Source: Fibrisoma limi BUZ 3 (GTDB lineage: Bacteria; Bacteroidota; Bacteroidia; Cytophagales; Spirosomataceae). Taken from it: a stretch of 64,000 nucleotides of DNA. Both the position numbers and the translations under genes were made by a program. The first letter of the stretch is position 1. Every line of letters starts with the position of its first letter. The notes under the pieces were generated by a model, which was not told where the DNA came from, did not search any database, and saw only the letters and a list, made by a program, of their open reading frames with translations. This document shows positions 27,438-35,909 of the stretch, piece by piece. The DNA lies in contig NZ_CAIT01000005.1 of NCBI RefSeq assembly GCF_000296815.2, positions 372,001-436,000 on the forward strand. The letters run 5' to 3'.

Positions 27438-28808
27438 ATGACCGCATCAACTTCGCTGGGTGAAACACCCATCCGACCTTTATTTTTCCAATACTACGTA
27501 CCGGCGCTGATCAGCATTGCATCCACGACCCTGCACCAGCTCATCAACGGCATCATCCTGGGGCAGCAGGTCGGCAAAGAAGGGCTGGGCGCGGTTGGCC
27601 TGTACGGCCCGGTCGTGATTGTCTTCGTATCGCTGACGCTGCCGATCATGATTGGCGGAGGCATCCTGATCGGCAAACGCATTGGGGCCGGTGACTATGA
27701 TAAGGTGCAGCAGGTATTTCGGTTTGCCACAACGCTGGTACTGCTCACGGGCGGTGTGGTGGCCCTGATGGCACCGTTGCTTGCCCGGCCGCTGGCCCAG
27801 TTTCTGGCGGGTGCTCAAAACGCGGCCCTGGCAGACAAGGTAGCCGATTATGCTTTCTGGCAGTTGATTAGCTTACCGGTTTTCTTTCTGGGTATGATCT
27901 GGGGTAACTTCGTCCGTACGGACAACGCGCCCCGAGTTTCCCGAAACGCGTCCTTAACCGCTGTCGCCATTAACCTCGTCCTGGACCTACTGCTGATTGT
28001 TGGCTTGCGGATGGGCGTGGAGGGGGCTTCCATCGCGACGGCCGTAGCCTTTGCTTCGGGCGCGCTCTATCTATTGGTTTACATCTGGAAGGGGAAGAGC
28101 CATTTCAGCGTCCGCCCGTTTCAATTTACGCTTCGGTTGGCCGAGTGGAAGGAACTGCTGACACTGGGCATTCCATCGTTCGCGTCCGAACTCGCTTTCT
28201 CGGCGGGACTGCTCTTCATCAGTCGGTCCCTTACGACCTACGGACCGGGCGCGGTGGCGGCTTTCGGGCTGGTAAACTATGTCAGTTTTATCTTCATCCG
28301 ACCGCTCACGGCCGCTATGATTGCGTCCCTGCCGATCATGTCGTTCAACATTGGTGCCGGTCGGCCGGATCGGGTGCTGGCTACGTTTCGCTTTGCGTTT
28401 GGGTTCACCTTCGGGCTGGGCGTACTCGTTACAGCTATAGGGCTGTTCATACCTCAACTGCTGATTACGCTCTTCGCCGGTGACGAAACAGGCGAGTTCA
28501 GACAGACCGCCAGTGAGGCCATTCGGTTGTATTTTCTGCTGTTTCTGGCGGCCGGACCCAACTACGTCGTGGGCGCTTACTTGCAAAGCATCGGGCGGGC
28601 CAACCTGTCCAGCCTGATCAGTGTGTTGAAAGGTGCCGGGCTCGTTACGTTATTTCTGTACGTATTGCCGGGCTATTTCGGGCTGGGGCTGAGCGGCATC
28701 TGGCTGTCCCGGTCGCTGGCGGAGCTGAGTGCGTTGCTCTTGGTCGGTCTGTACATGCTGTACCGCCAATCCGAATTTTTCAGCGAGCAGGTGATTCGGC
28801 GGAGTTGA
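27438..28808 (+). CDS. MATE-family multidrug/sodium or proton antiporter
   Basis: The 456-residue integral membrane protein has about twelve hydrophobic segments in two homologous MatE halves (residues ~15-225 and ~235-445). Family hallmarks are FQYYVPALISIASTTLHQLINGIILG in the first helix pair and the matching LLTLGIPSFASELAFSAG plus PLTAAMIASLPIMSFNIGAGRP in the second half. MATE proteins export cationic drugs and other organic compounds using sodium or proton gradients; the subfamily and substrate cannot be read from the sequence. It is divergent from namZ and convergent with the LytTR gene, with 9 bp between the stop codons. Confidence 0.92.
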   Translation: MTASTSLGETPIRPLFFQYYVPALISIASTTLHQLINGIILGQQVGKEGLGAVGLYGPVVIVFVSLTLPIMIGGGILIGKRIGAGDYDKVQQVFRFATTLVLLTGGVVALMAPLLARPLAQFLAGAQNAALADKVADYAFWQLISLPVFFLGMIWGNFVRTDNAPRVSRNASLTAVAINLVLDLLLIVGLRMGVEGASIATAVAFASGALYLLVYIWKGKSHFSVRPFQFTLRLAEWKELLTLGIPSFASELAFSAGLLFISRSLTTYGPGAVAAFGLVNYVSFIFIRPLTAAMIASLPIMSFNIGAGRPDRVLATFRFAFGFTFGLGVLVTAIGLFIPQLLITLFAGDETGEFRQTASEAIRLYFLLFLAAGPNYVVGAYLQSIGRANLSSLISVLKGAGLVTLFLYVLPGYFGLGLSGIWLSRSLAELSALLLVGLYMLYRQSEFFSEQVIRRS

Positions 28809-28817
28809 GTTAACGCC

Positions 28818-29504
28818 TTACAACCGCGACCGAATTCCGGTTATGGCTTCTTCGTAAGAGGCACCGATAGGAATAACGTAGGGCCCGATCGTAATCTCCT
28901 GGCGGGACAGCCTGGTGATTTTATCGACCGCGATGATAAACGAGCGGTGTACCCGCACAAAACGATCGGGAGGTAGTAATTGTAAAAACTCAGTCAACGT
29001 CTGGCGCGTAAGCAGCTTCCGGCTGGGCAAGACCAGCGACAGGTAATTACCGTCGGCTTCCACATACAGCAGGTCGTCGAGCATTACTTTCTCATCTTCG
29101 TAGCCCGTCTTCACAAAAATAAAACTGGGTACGTTGCCCACCCGCAGCGTGTGGATGTCCAGCGCTTTGGTACAGGCTTTCAGAAACCGGGCGGGCGAAA
29201 ACGGCTTCAGCAGGTAATCTACGGCGTCGAGTTCAAAACCCTGCACGGCGTAGTCGGAGTAGGCCGTCGTGAAGATCACCAGTTGCGGCCGGGGCAGGCA
29301 GTTGACCACTTCCACGCCCGAGATGTCGGGCATGTTGATGTCCAGAAACAGCAGATCGACGCGGTTGGTCTGCAACCAGGCAATGGCCTCGTACGCATCC
29401 GTAAACCGGGCTTTCAGGTCCAGAAACGGCACTTTGGCTGCGTGCAGGCTGATGACATCCAGCGCCTGGGGCTCGTCGTCGATGGCAATAGCGGTTAAGG
29501 GCAT
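28818..29504 (-). CDS. LytTR-family response regulator
   Basis: The 228-residue protein has a receiver domain (residues 1-~118) with acidic pocket DDE at 9-11, phospho-acceptor Asp55 in LLFLDINMPDISG, and Lys in LLKPFSP. A LytTR DNA-binding domain (~128-228) follows, with VEADGNYLSLVL and RFVRVHRSFIIAVDKI. It belongs to the LytR/AlgR type that acts with LytS-like kinases. The matching kinase is probably the gene at 31578-33161, separated from it by a serine hydrolase gene and an opposite-strand ExbD-like gene. Its start is 7 bp from the stop codon of the serine hydrolase gene, so the two are probably co-transcribed. Confidence 0.93.
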   Translation of the reverse strand: MPLTAIAIDDEPQALDVISLHAAKVPFLDLKARFTDAYEAIAWLQTNRVDLLFLDINMPDISGVEVVNCLPRPQLVIFTTAYSDYAVQGFELDAVDYLLKPFSPARFLKACTKALDIHTLRVGNVPSFIFVKTGYEDEKVMLDDLLYVEADGNYLSLVLPSRKLLTRQTLTEFLQLLPPDRFVRVHRSFIIAVDKITRLSRQEITIGPYVIPIGASYEEAITGIRSRL

Positions 29505-29511
29505 GCGAAGA

Positions 29512-30969
29512 TCAATTTACTTTCGTCCAGCGTTCACGACCAAACGCCAGCAAGCCCGTAATGGTACCGTCAGTTGCGGTTTCAAACCGGACGGAGCCGC
29601 CGTCGTCTTCGGCAAAATACGCAAGATTCGATTCGGGTAGAAGTCTGAACTCGTATTGGTTCCAGAGCTGTTTGACCAGCAGCCCGTTGTTGGCCGTCGC
29701 TATTTCCAGAATTAGGTTGGGCCGCTCTCTGAACGTGTAACGACCCGCCAGCTTACCGAGTTGCTTAGACGATACCTGCGCCAGCTTTTTCGTAACGGGC
29801 TTAAAGTCAGTCCATCCGTAAGCCGCCGACACGCTACGCATCAATTCCTGGATGATTTCCATGCCCCGGTCGGCGTTGGTCATGATCACTACGCCCTGCC
29901 CTTTGTCGGCTGAGGCCCAGAACTGACATTTGTAGCCCGCATTACTGCCACCGTGCGAGAAGGCCAGCGTACCATCTTTCTCCGTTACGGCGGGTCCCAG
30001 CCCGTGTCCACCGATCTGTGGCGTCAGCATAGCCTTGGTCATGGCCGCCGACAGGATGTGTGTCGACTCACCTTTAAAAGAGTGTTGGACGTCAATAATG
30101 TACCGGGCCAGGTCGGAGGGGGTAGTCCACAGACCGGCGGGTGCCATCTCGGGGTACGTGTGCCAGTTGCCGGGAATGGTGCGGCCATTGCCGTAGTGAG
30201 CCACGCTGGCGTTGGCCGTCAGCGATGCGGGTAAAGGCTGTTCGTAGGTGCTACGGGTCATGCCGAACGGACCGAGTACCGTTTTCTGCATGAAGGCCGG
30301 AAACGTTTCGCCCGTTACGTCTTCAATGGCCTGCTGCATCACGACGTAACCACCTCCTGAATATTTCACGCGAACGCCGGGCGTTGTGTCCGAGACGACG
30401 GCGGGGGAGTTAGCGGGTTTTGCGCCGTTCAGAATCTGCACCAGTGTCGGTACATCCTTGTCTTTAGCGTAGCCGCCGAAGCCGTGTACCGTGAGGCCGG
30501 CCGTGTGCGACAGCAGCCCACGAAGCGTTACGGGCTGTTTTTCGGTGAACCAGGAGGGTTGGATTTTCCAGCTTTTCAGGTACTGGTTTATGTCGGCGTC
30601 TAGGCTCAACTCCCCTTGTTCAACCAGCTTCAGGGCACCCAGAGCCGCTACGGGTTTGCTGATCGAAGCCGCCTGAAACAGTGTCTGCGTATCGGCCGGG
30701 TTCAGGCTGTCGCGACTCAGGTAACCGTACGCTTTGGCCCATTCGAGCTGGCCATTATTAATGACGGCGATGCTCACGGCCGGGATAGCCAATTGACGCA
30801 TCCGGTCGGTAAGGGTGTACCGAACGGGTGTTTGGTCGGCAATCTGAACGGCGGGCATCAGGCCGGTTTCAACTTGTTTAACCCGCTGCTCTACGTCGAA
30901 AGGGCGCTGTTGGCCAAACACAATCGGAATAAGCCAAAGGAGAAGGAGGGGTGTGAGGAGGTATTTCAT
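29512..30969 (-). CDS. Periplasmic serine hydrolase of the beta-lactamase/class C family
   Basis: A 485-residue protein with a signal peptide ending near FGQQ (residue ~21). The class C-type active site is visible: SISK at residues 102-105 gives catalytic Ser102 and Lys105; YSGGGY stands at the YxN position, and SHGGSNAGY corresponds to the third (KTG/HGG) motif. The ~80 C-terminal residues form an added small beta domain. Such proteins act as esterases, D-amino-acid peptidases or carboxypeptidases, rarely as true beta-lactamases. It is in an apparent operon with the LytTR regulator gene. The replacement of N by G in YxN occurs in several hydrolases of this group. Confidence 0.9.
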   Translation of the reverse strand: MKYLLTPLLLLWLIPIVFGQQRPFDVEQRVKQVETGLMPAVQIADQTPVRYTLTDRMRQLAIPAVSIAVINNGQLEWAKAYGYLSRDSLNPADTQTLFQAASISKPVAALGALKLVEQGELSLDADINQYLKSWKIQPSWFTEKQPVTLRGLLSHTAGLTVHGFGGYAKDKDVPTLVQILNGAKPANSPAVVSDTTPGVRVKYSGGGYVVMQQAIEDVTGETFPAFMQKTVLGPFGMTRSTYEQPLPASLTANASVAHYGNGRTIPGNWHTYPEMAPAGLWTTPSDLARYIIDVQHSFKGESTHILSAAMTKAMLTPQIGGHGLGPAVTEKDGTLAFSHGGSNAGYKCQFWASADKGQGVVIMTNADRGMEIIQELMRSVSAAYGWTDFKPVTKKLAQVSSKQLGKLAGRYTFRERPNLILEIATANNGLLVKQLWNQYEFRLLPESNLAYFAEDDGGSVRFETATDGTITGLLAFGRERWTKVN

Positions 30970-31044
30970 AATGAGTGACAGATGAATAGCTTGTTATGGA
31001 TTTTAAATGGTAGGGACATCATTACGCAAACCGATTATTGTAGC

Positions 31045-31614
31045 ATGAGAGCCATTCGACAAACGCACCGGATTCCGCGCGTAGACCTGACCCCCTTTGT
31101 GAGTATTGCCATGATTCTGATTACATTTTTCATCTGGATGAAGCAGGTACAGCGCTCCTCCGTTGTGTCGCTCTACATGGCCAATAATGCCAAATTCGAA
31201 TCTTATCAGCCATTGTCAGCGTGCTTATATCTGCTTGAGCAGGATAAAATTGGCTACCTCACATACGTGGCTGATGATATGGCCAGCTACGTAGAGACAA
31301 CCTATTCCGCAAACGGTTTACGGGCCAGACTGCTTACAATGGCTTCGGCAAAAGATCCGGTTGTACTGATCAAACCAACAGCACAGTCTACGATCAAAAA
31401 TCTGGTTGACGTAGTAGATGAGTTAGCTATAAATAAACGAATCAAATTTGAACTGGTGAATCGGTTGGCTAAAGAGGAACAGCAGATGATTCTGGCGTAT
31501 AAAAACTACATAAAAAGTAGTTCAAGACAACCTATTCCTCTGAACGTCAGACTGTATCGAAGGGGTCAGTACGTTGTTCATTGCCAATATACCAGCGTGA
31601 GGGCAACAAAATAA
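31045..31614 (+). CDS. Solitary ExbD/TolR-like biopolymer transport protein
   Basis: The start is set at MRAIRQTHRIPRVDLTP (31045), which matches how ExbD proteins begin; an in-frame ATG at 30982 would add 21 unrelated residues. The 189-residue protein has the ExbD layout: a short basic cytoplasmic tail, PRVDLTPFVSIAMILITFFIWM as the single membrane span with the Asp ahead of it, and a periplasmic domain. Within it, ACLYLLEQDKIGYLTYV resembles the ExbD region that carries a small-molecule or residue-binding motif. ExbD normally works with ExbB in proton-driven energisation, but no exbB is nearby. Its last 37 bp overlap the 3' end of the opposite-strand kinase gene. Confidence 0.72.
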   Translation: MRAIRQTHRIPRVDLTPFVSIAMILITFFIWMKQVQRSSVVSLYMANNAKFESYQPLSACLYLLEQDKIGYLTYVADDMASYVETTYSANGLRARLLTMASAKDPVVLIKPTAQSTIKNLVDVVDELAINKRIKFELVNRLAKEEQQMILAYKNYIKSSSRQPIPLNVRLYRRGQYVVHCQYTSVRATK

Positions 31615-33161
31615 TCCTGTTCCGACTGCTGGATGACGAGCTGGTGACGACCGGGGTAAATCAGTTCCAGCCGCTTGCTGACGTTGGCCAGCCCCACACC
31701 GGAATTGCCGGCTTCTGGGTCGTGACGATCCGGTCGGTCTTCGGGCGGTTTAAGGTGCCGTGAGTTGTGTACTTTGAAGTACAGTTGCGTATCGTCCAGT
31801 GTCAGGGTGATGAAAATCCAGGAGGGTTGCCGCAGACTGATGCCGTGCTTAAAGGCGTTCTCGACAAAGGGTGTCAGTAGCATTGGGGCCAGATAAATCG
31901 GCCGTTCTGGCTCCTGAATGGTAACCCGGATGTCGATGTCGTGCCTTTCGTCGATACGTATCCGTTGAATGTCGATGTAGTTGCGCAGGTATTCAATTTC
32001 CTTGTCGAGCGGAATGCGGTCACGGTTGTTTTCCTGGAGCATGAACCGCATCATGTCGCCCAGTTTCTGGATACCGTCGGCGGTTTTTTCGCTGTTCTCC
32101 TTCAGGGCGGTAGCATACAGGCTGTTGAGCGCGTTGAACAGAAAATGCGGGTTAATCTGTGCCCGCAGGCTCGATAGCTCCGCCGACTGCACCGATACTT
32201 TTGTCTCCAGTACGGTTTTTTCCCGGTTCCGTGCCTGTCGCCCAAACGCTATCACCACCGAACCGATCACAACAGCAAGGGACCATTGAATGATCGAGCT
32301 ACTGGGACGGAAATAAAAGCTCGTGGCCGCCCCCCACAGTACGGTGGTGGTCAGGAGTACCACCAGCAGAAACAATCCAATTCGGTTAAGCAGAATAGGC
32401 TCCTCGGAACGGGCGGTTTTTAGAGCCGGTAAGATGTAGCCATACACGTACTGCTGAAGCAGTAAAATCTGTACCCCAATGCTCAATCTGATCAGCGCCA
32501 TACGCAATTCACCACGCCACAGGGTTGGAGGTAGGTAACCATTCAGGGAGAAGGTGAACGCTAACACCGTTACCCCGCCCAGCAGCAGAAAGCTCACGAG
32601 TCGAAAATGGGTTTCTGACTCTGGACCGATGCGCCGGGTTAGGAATTGATAATACTGAAAGGCCAGTTCGTAGGCACTTAGCAGGACGGCAAAACCGATG
32701 GCGTCGGCCAATACAGTGCGTTTGCGATACAGCCACTCGACCCGCAGCCCAATGATGTTGTCAGCACCGTCGTACTGGTACCGCACGTGGTGTTTGAGGT
32801 AATGGTACACGAACGTACCCATGAGCAGCAGCAGCATTGTTAATCCGATGAGCAGCCAGCCCCGCTGGTCATCAATGCGTTGCTGCAACGTCGGGTACGC
32901 CAGGTTGTGGAAGACGTACCAGGCTGCCAGGACCAAAATTGCTCCGGTGATGAGTGGTACGTTGTTGTTCAGGGTATGATCGTAGCGGCCGTCTAAAATT
33001 CGCCAGAACGTACCGGCCGGAATGCCGTTGCCGGAAGCTCCCAACCCGATCAGGCCATCCAGCCGACTCACCTCTTCGACCAATCGTCTGACCACATAAA
33101 TGACGACGAGGCTGACGATAAAAATCAATTCATAGCGACGAAAGGGTGATAAATCCCGCAT
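31578..33161 (-). CDS. LytS-like membrane sensor histidine kinase (His_kinase family)
   Basis: A 527-residue protein with about seven hydrophobic segments in residues 1-310, then a short linker and the His_kinase domain of the LytS/YpdA type: LRAQINPHFLFNALNSLY with phospho-acceptor His339, then PLDKEIEYLRNYIDIQ. The ATPase part follows with MLLTPFVENAFKHGI and GNSGVGLANVSKRLELIY. These kinases pair with LytTR regulators; the only one in the window is 28818-29504. The gene is monocistronic by position, with a TAGCTTTG box 20 nt upstream of the start. The stimulus is unknown. Confidence 0.9.
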   Translation of the reverse strand: MRDLSPFRRYELIFIVSLVVIYVVRRLVEEVSRLDGLIGLGASGNGIPAGTFWRILDGRYDHTLNNNVPLITGAILVLAAWYVFHNLAYPTLQQRIDDQRGWLLIGLTMLLLLMGTFVYHYLKHHVRYQYDGADNIIGLRVEWLYRKRTVLADAIGFAVLLSAYELAFQYYQFLTRRIGPESETHFRLVSFLLLGGVTVLAFTFSLNGYLPPTLWRGELRMALIRLSIGVQILLLQQYVYGYILPALKTARSEEPILLNRIGLFLLVVLLTTTVLWGAATSFYFRPSSSIIQWSLAVVIGSVVIAFGRQARNREKTVLETKVSVQSAELSSLRAQINPHFLFNALNSLYATALKENSEKTADGIQKLGDMMRFMLQENNRDRIPLDKEIEYLRNYIDIQRIRIDERHDIDIRVTIQEPERPIYLAPMLLTPFVENAFKHGISLRQPSWIFITLTLDDTQLYFKVHNSRHLKPPEDRPDRHDPEAGNSGVGLANVSKRLELIYPGRHQLVIQQSEQDYFVALTLVYWQ

Positions 33162-33180
33162 AGCTTGCTCGTTTTTTGAC

Positions 33181-33188
33181 CAAAGCTA
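33181..33188 (-). promoter_or_regulatory. Candidate -7 box of the LytS-like kinase gene
   Basis: The minus strand reads TAGCTTTG, fitting TAnnTTTG, 20 nt upstream of the kinase start codon at 33161. Confidence 0.4.
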
Positions 33189-33286
33189 AGCGGGTGAAAC
33201 CGGCCCGTGGTTGAAATGGGATGAAGACGCCAAAAAATGGGTTGAATGTTGGAGAAGCAAACTCGTGTCGGTCGAGAATGGGACGC

Positions 33287-33313
33287 AAAAAGGAGGTAAC
33301 GTTGACTACCTCC
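33287..33313 (-). terminator. Rho-independent terminator after the short secreted protein gene
   Basis: On the minus strand GGAGGTA (33313-33307) pairs with TACCTCC (33298-33292), followed by five T residues. It lies 25 bp after the stop codon of the gene at 33339-33665. Confidence 0.7.
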
Positions 33314-33338
33314 CTGTTAGGATGAACTCTTGTGGGAG

Positions 33339-33665
33339 TTATTCCCGGAAATTGAACGGACGGAAATACACCACATCGTACGTAAGCGTATCCACCCCGT
33401 GAAAGGCAATACCCAGAAAACTTTGCAGAAAAACATCCTTGCCGCGTAGGTCTACGTCAATCGTGCCCTGCTTAAAATTGAGTCCTTTCAGCCACACAAT
33501 CCCTTTCGCCGATACGCCCGGATGCGCTTTGTCGTTCAACGCCTGTATGTTATTGGCTGGTGTCGTAATGAGTCGATTTTCCCGGAGCAGGAGAGGTAGG
33601 TTGTAGGTGGTTTGGGCCGCGGCCGTCAGGTAGCTGCTGAAGAACAGGAGTGTAAAAATCAGCAC
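33339..33665 (-). CDS. Short secreted protein, truncated paralog of the neighbouring gene
   Basis: This 108-residue protein starts with GTG and a signal peptide (MLIFTLLFFSSYLTAAAQ). Its core, IVWLKGLNFKQGTIDVDLRGKD followed by QSFLGIAFHGVDTLTYDVVYFRPFNFR, aligns with residues ~70-125 of the protein encoded at 33740-34417. It then stops with one further residue, where the longer paralog continues for about 100 residues. It has its own terminator 25 bp downstream. It may be a decayed duplicate, or a short stand-alone form. The fold looks like a concanavalin-type beta-sandwich (as in DUF1080/LamG proteins), of which only the first half is present. Confidence 0.6.
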   Translation of the reverse strand: MLIFTLLFFSSYLTAAAQTTYNLPLLLRENRLITTPANNIQALNDKAHPGVSAKGIVWLKGLNFKQGTIDVDLRGKDVFLQSFLGIAFHGVDTLTYDVVYFRPFNFRE

Positions 33666-33739
33666 TGGGTTACGTTGCTGGCTATTCGAAAGAAAAGGTT
33701 GTCACAAGGTTTTATGAGGAGCTATTCGGGAGCGATTGG

Positions 33740-34417
33740 TTAAGGGACCGGGGTGATCGTAAGGTTAGCGAAATCACCGCCGGAACCGTTGCCCACCCAA
33801 AGGCCCACCCGACCGTTCTGCGTCTGAACAAGTCGCTCGACTTCCAGAGCTGGGGTCGTGTTCTGGTTGACGAAGACCCGCACGCTGGATGCCTTGATCT
33901 CTACCCGCGCGTGAAACCAGTCGTTGGGGTCGGGAGGGGAGGTCAGGGCGGCTTCGAACTTGTCCGGAAAGTCGGCGCGGAGCTTCTGCCAGGTGTAGGT
34001 AGGGTGGGCCACATACTGTACGGCGTGCACCCGCCGGACGGGATCGGTGCTGCGAAAGTTGAAGGGCCGGAAATAAATCGCTTCGTAGGTTTTGTCGTCC
34101 TGCCCATGAAAGGCGATGCCTACGAAGCTCCGCTGTAGTACGTCCTTACCCCGGACATCAAATTCCAGAGTCCCATTGGTTAGTTGAACGTCGGGTATCC
34201 AGACCAGTCCTTCGCCGGGTTTTTCGTCTATCCGGATGCCGTTGCGCCGGCCTTCCGTTAGTACTGTTGCCGCGCGGTTGACGGCGGCTTTGGGATTGCC
34301 GGCAAGACTTGTCAGATCGGGCGATATGGGCGTGACCGATTGGGCCGAGCTATGGCCGTTCATCAGCAGGCTACACAGCAGATACAGTAGGATTGGCGCG
34401 TTATGAATTTGTTTCAT
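33740..34417 (-). CDS. Secreted concanavalin-like (LamG/DUF1080-type) protein of unknown function
   Basis: A 225-residue protein with a signal peptide ending near SSAQS (residue ~27). The mature domain has the alternating strand pattern of carbohydrate-binding LamG/DUF1080 folds: TLEFDVRGKD, SFVGIAFHGQDDKTYEAIYFRPFNF, WFHARVEIKASSVRVFVN and the closing VGLWVGNGSGGDFANLTI. Proteins of this type often bind or cleave sugars, but no catalytic signature is clear. It is divergent from the membrane protein gene at 34560, whose C-terminal domain has a similar predicted beta-sandwich, and lies 74 bp upstream of its truncated paralog on the same strand. Confidence 0.75.
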   Translation of the reverse strand: MKQIHNAPILLYLLCSLLMNGHSSAQSVTPISPDLTSLAGNPKAAVNRAATVLTEGRRNGIRIDEKPGEGLVWIPDVQLTNGTLEFDVRGKDVLQRSFVGIAFHGQDDKTYEAIYFRPFNFRSTDPVRRVHAVQYVAHPTYTWQKLRADFPDKFEAALTSPPDPNDWFHARVEIKASSVRVFVNQNTTPALEVERLVQTQNGRVGLWVGNGSGGDFANLTITPVP

Positions 34418-34559
34418 TACTTATGAGGTCAATTGCCGTGAATCAATGAACAGGGGAAACCGCCGTAAACGTAGTCGATAGTGTTTAGGGAGCCCAATCA
34501 ATCGTGTTCAAGTGTTGTACAAGTTGTGTCAAATTGGTAAGTAGCTAATCAACAGCGGT

Positions 34560-35867
34560 ATGGTGGTGAAAATAGATCAGGATAATTTGGCCCGCTGCCG
34601 GCAGCAGATCGAGCAGGTTAGCGGCCTGGGTAGCGCCGAAGGATGGACGACCGCCGACTTTGAGCGATTGAGTGAGGCCATTCTGGAGAAGACCGGCGCT
34701 TGCCTGAGCGTAACGACACTCAAGCGGGTCTGGGGTAAAGTGCGCTACGATTCCTCGCCCACGACAACGACGCTAAACGTACTGGTGCAGTATCTGGGTT
34801 ACCCAAACTGGCACGACTTTCAGCACCAGACCGATCGGCCATCTACCGTAGTAAATACGCTTTCGACTCCAATTAGCGATCAGCCTCCCGTCCGTATCGG
34901 CTGGCGTCGGCTTCCGGGCCGGGTTGTTCTGTATGTGGTTGGCATTGGCCTGGTTGGCTTGCTAGCGCTGATGCTGGCATCTCATGAACGCGGCCCCCTT
35001 TCGCCCCAGGACTTTTCGTTTCGCAGCCGACCTGTCACGCAGGGGATTCCGAACTCGGTGGTGTTCGATTACGACGCGACCGCTTCGCCCACTGATTCGG
35101 TGTTCATTCAGCAGTCCTGGGACCCGACCCGGCGTAAACGTGTGTCAAGAACTGGTCATCAGCATACGTCTATCTACTACTATCCGGGCTACTTCCGGGC
35201 TAAACTGGTGGTTGGAAAACAGGTTGTTCGGGAGCACGACCTGCTCATCCGCTCGGATGGCTGGCACGTTGCCGTATTGCAGGAGCCGGTGCCTGTCTAT
35301 TTCAGCCCTAACGAGGTGATCCAGCAAGGAAAACTTAGCCTGCCCCCATCACTTATTGAAGCCAGTCACATCGCCATGCAACCCCAGCCGCCCGTCGTGC
35401 GCTATCGCTACATCCAAGAGTTGCCGGGGCTGCGGTCCGACAATTTTATTATGGAAACCCGACTTCGTCATGACTACCGGGCGGGAGCCGCAGCCTGTCA
35501 GCAGACACGCCTGATGATCCACGGCAAGAACGAAATGTTTTTCATACCCTTGTCGGCTAAAGGGTGTATCTCCGATCTGTCGCTGGGGTTAGCGGGACAT
35601 CATGTAGATGGACGTAATACGGACTTATCGGCCTTCGGTGTTGACTTTTCGAATTGGGTAGATCTGCGTTGCGAGGTCGTCAATAAACAAGCGCGCATCT
35701 GGGTGAACGGGCGGCTGGCCTATCAGGCAACCATTCCGTCGGCTCCGGTCGATCTGGTTGGTATTACGTATGAATTTGCCGGAACGGGTTCGGTTGATTA
35801 TTGCCGTTTCAGCCGACCGGATGGCTCGGTGGTGTTTGCTGATGGGTTTGACCGAGCCATCCAGTAA
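34560..35867 (+). CDS. Single-span membrane protein with N-terminal helical and C-terminal LamG-like domain
   Basis: A 435-residue protein of unrecognised family. Residues 1-~85 form a helical domain (LSEAILEKTGACLSVTTLKRVWGK) that looks like a helix-turn-helix or a small protein-binding module, followed by one membrane span near 118-140 (VVLYVVGIGLVGLLALML). The remaining ~290 residues would be periplasmic; the last ~150 (MIHGKNEMFFIPLS, NWVDLRCEVVNKQARIWVNGRLAY, GTGSVDYCRFSRPDG) resemble a concanavalin-type beta-sandwich. This architecture, cytoplasmic domain plus TM plus ligand-type domain, suggests a one-component membrane sensor. Its divergent position opposite the secreted LamG-like gene makes a functional link plausible, though unproven. 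Confidence 0.6.
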   Translation: MVVKIDQDNLARCRQQIEQVSGLGSAEGWTTADFERLSEAILEKTGACLSVTTLKRVWGKVRYDSSPTTTTLNVLVQYLGYPNWHDFQHQTDRPSTVVNTLSTPISDQPPVRIGWRRLPGRVVLYVVGIGLVGLLALMLASHERGPLSPQDFSFRSRPVTQGIPNSVVFDYDATASPTDSVFIQQSWDPTRRKRVSRTGHQHTSIYYYPGYFRAKLVVGKQVVREHDLLIRSDGWHVAVLQEPVPVYFSPNEVIQQGKLSLPPSLIEASHIAMQPQPPVVRYRYIQELPGLRSDNFIMETRLRHDYRAGAAACQQTRLMIHGKNEMFFIPLSAKGCISDLSLGLAGHHVDGRNTDLSAFGVDFSNWVDLRCEVVNKQARIWVNGRLAYQATIPSAPVDLVGITYEFAGTGSVDYCRFSRPDGSVVFADGFDRAIQ

Positions 35868-35909
35868 GACAACTGACTTCCAGCCGTAACCTTTCAAGAG
35901 CAACCTTAT

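Noticed and set aside
29512-30969. Assignment as a beta-lactamase resistance gene
   Set aside because: The motifs are shared by many serine esterases and peptidases; the YxN motif is altered, and the BlaI/BlaR1 pair is 18 kb away.
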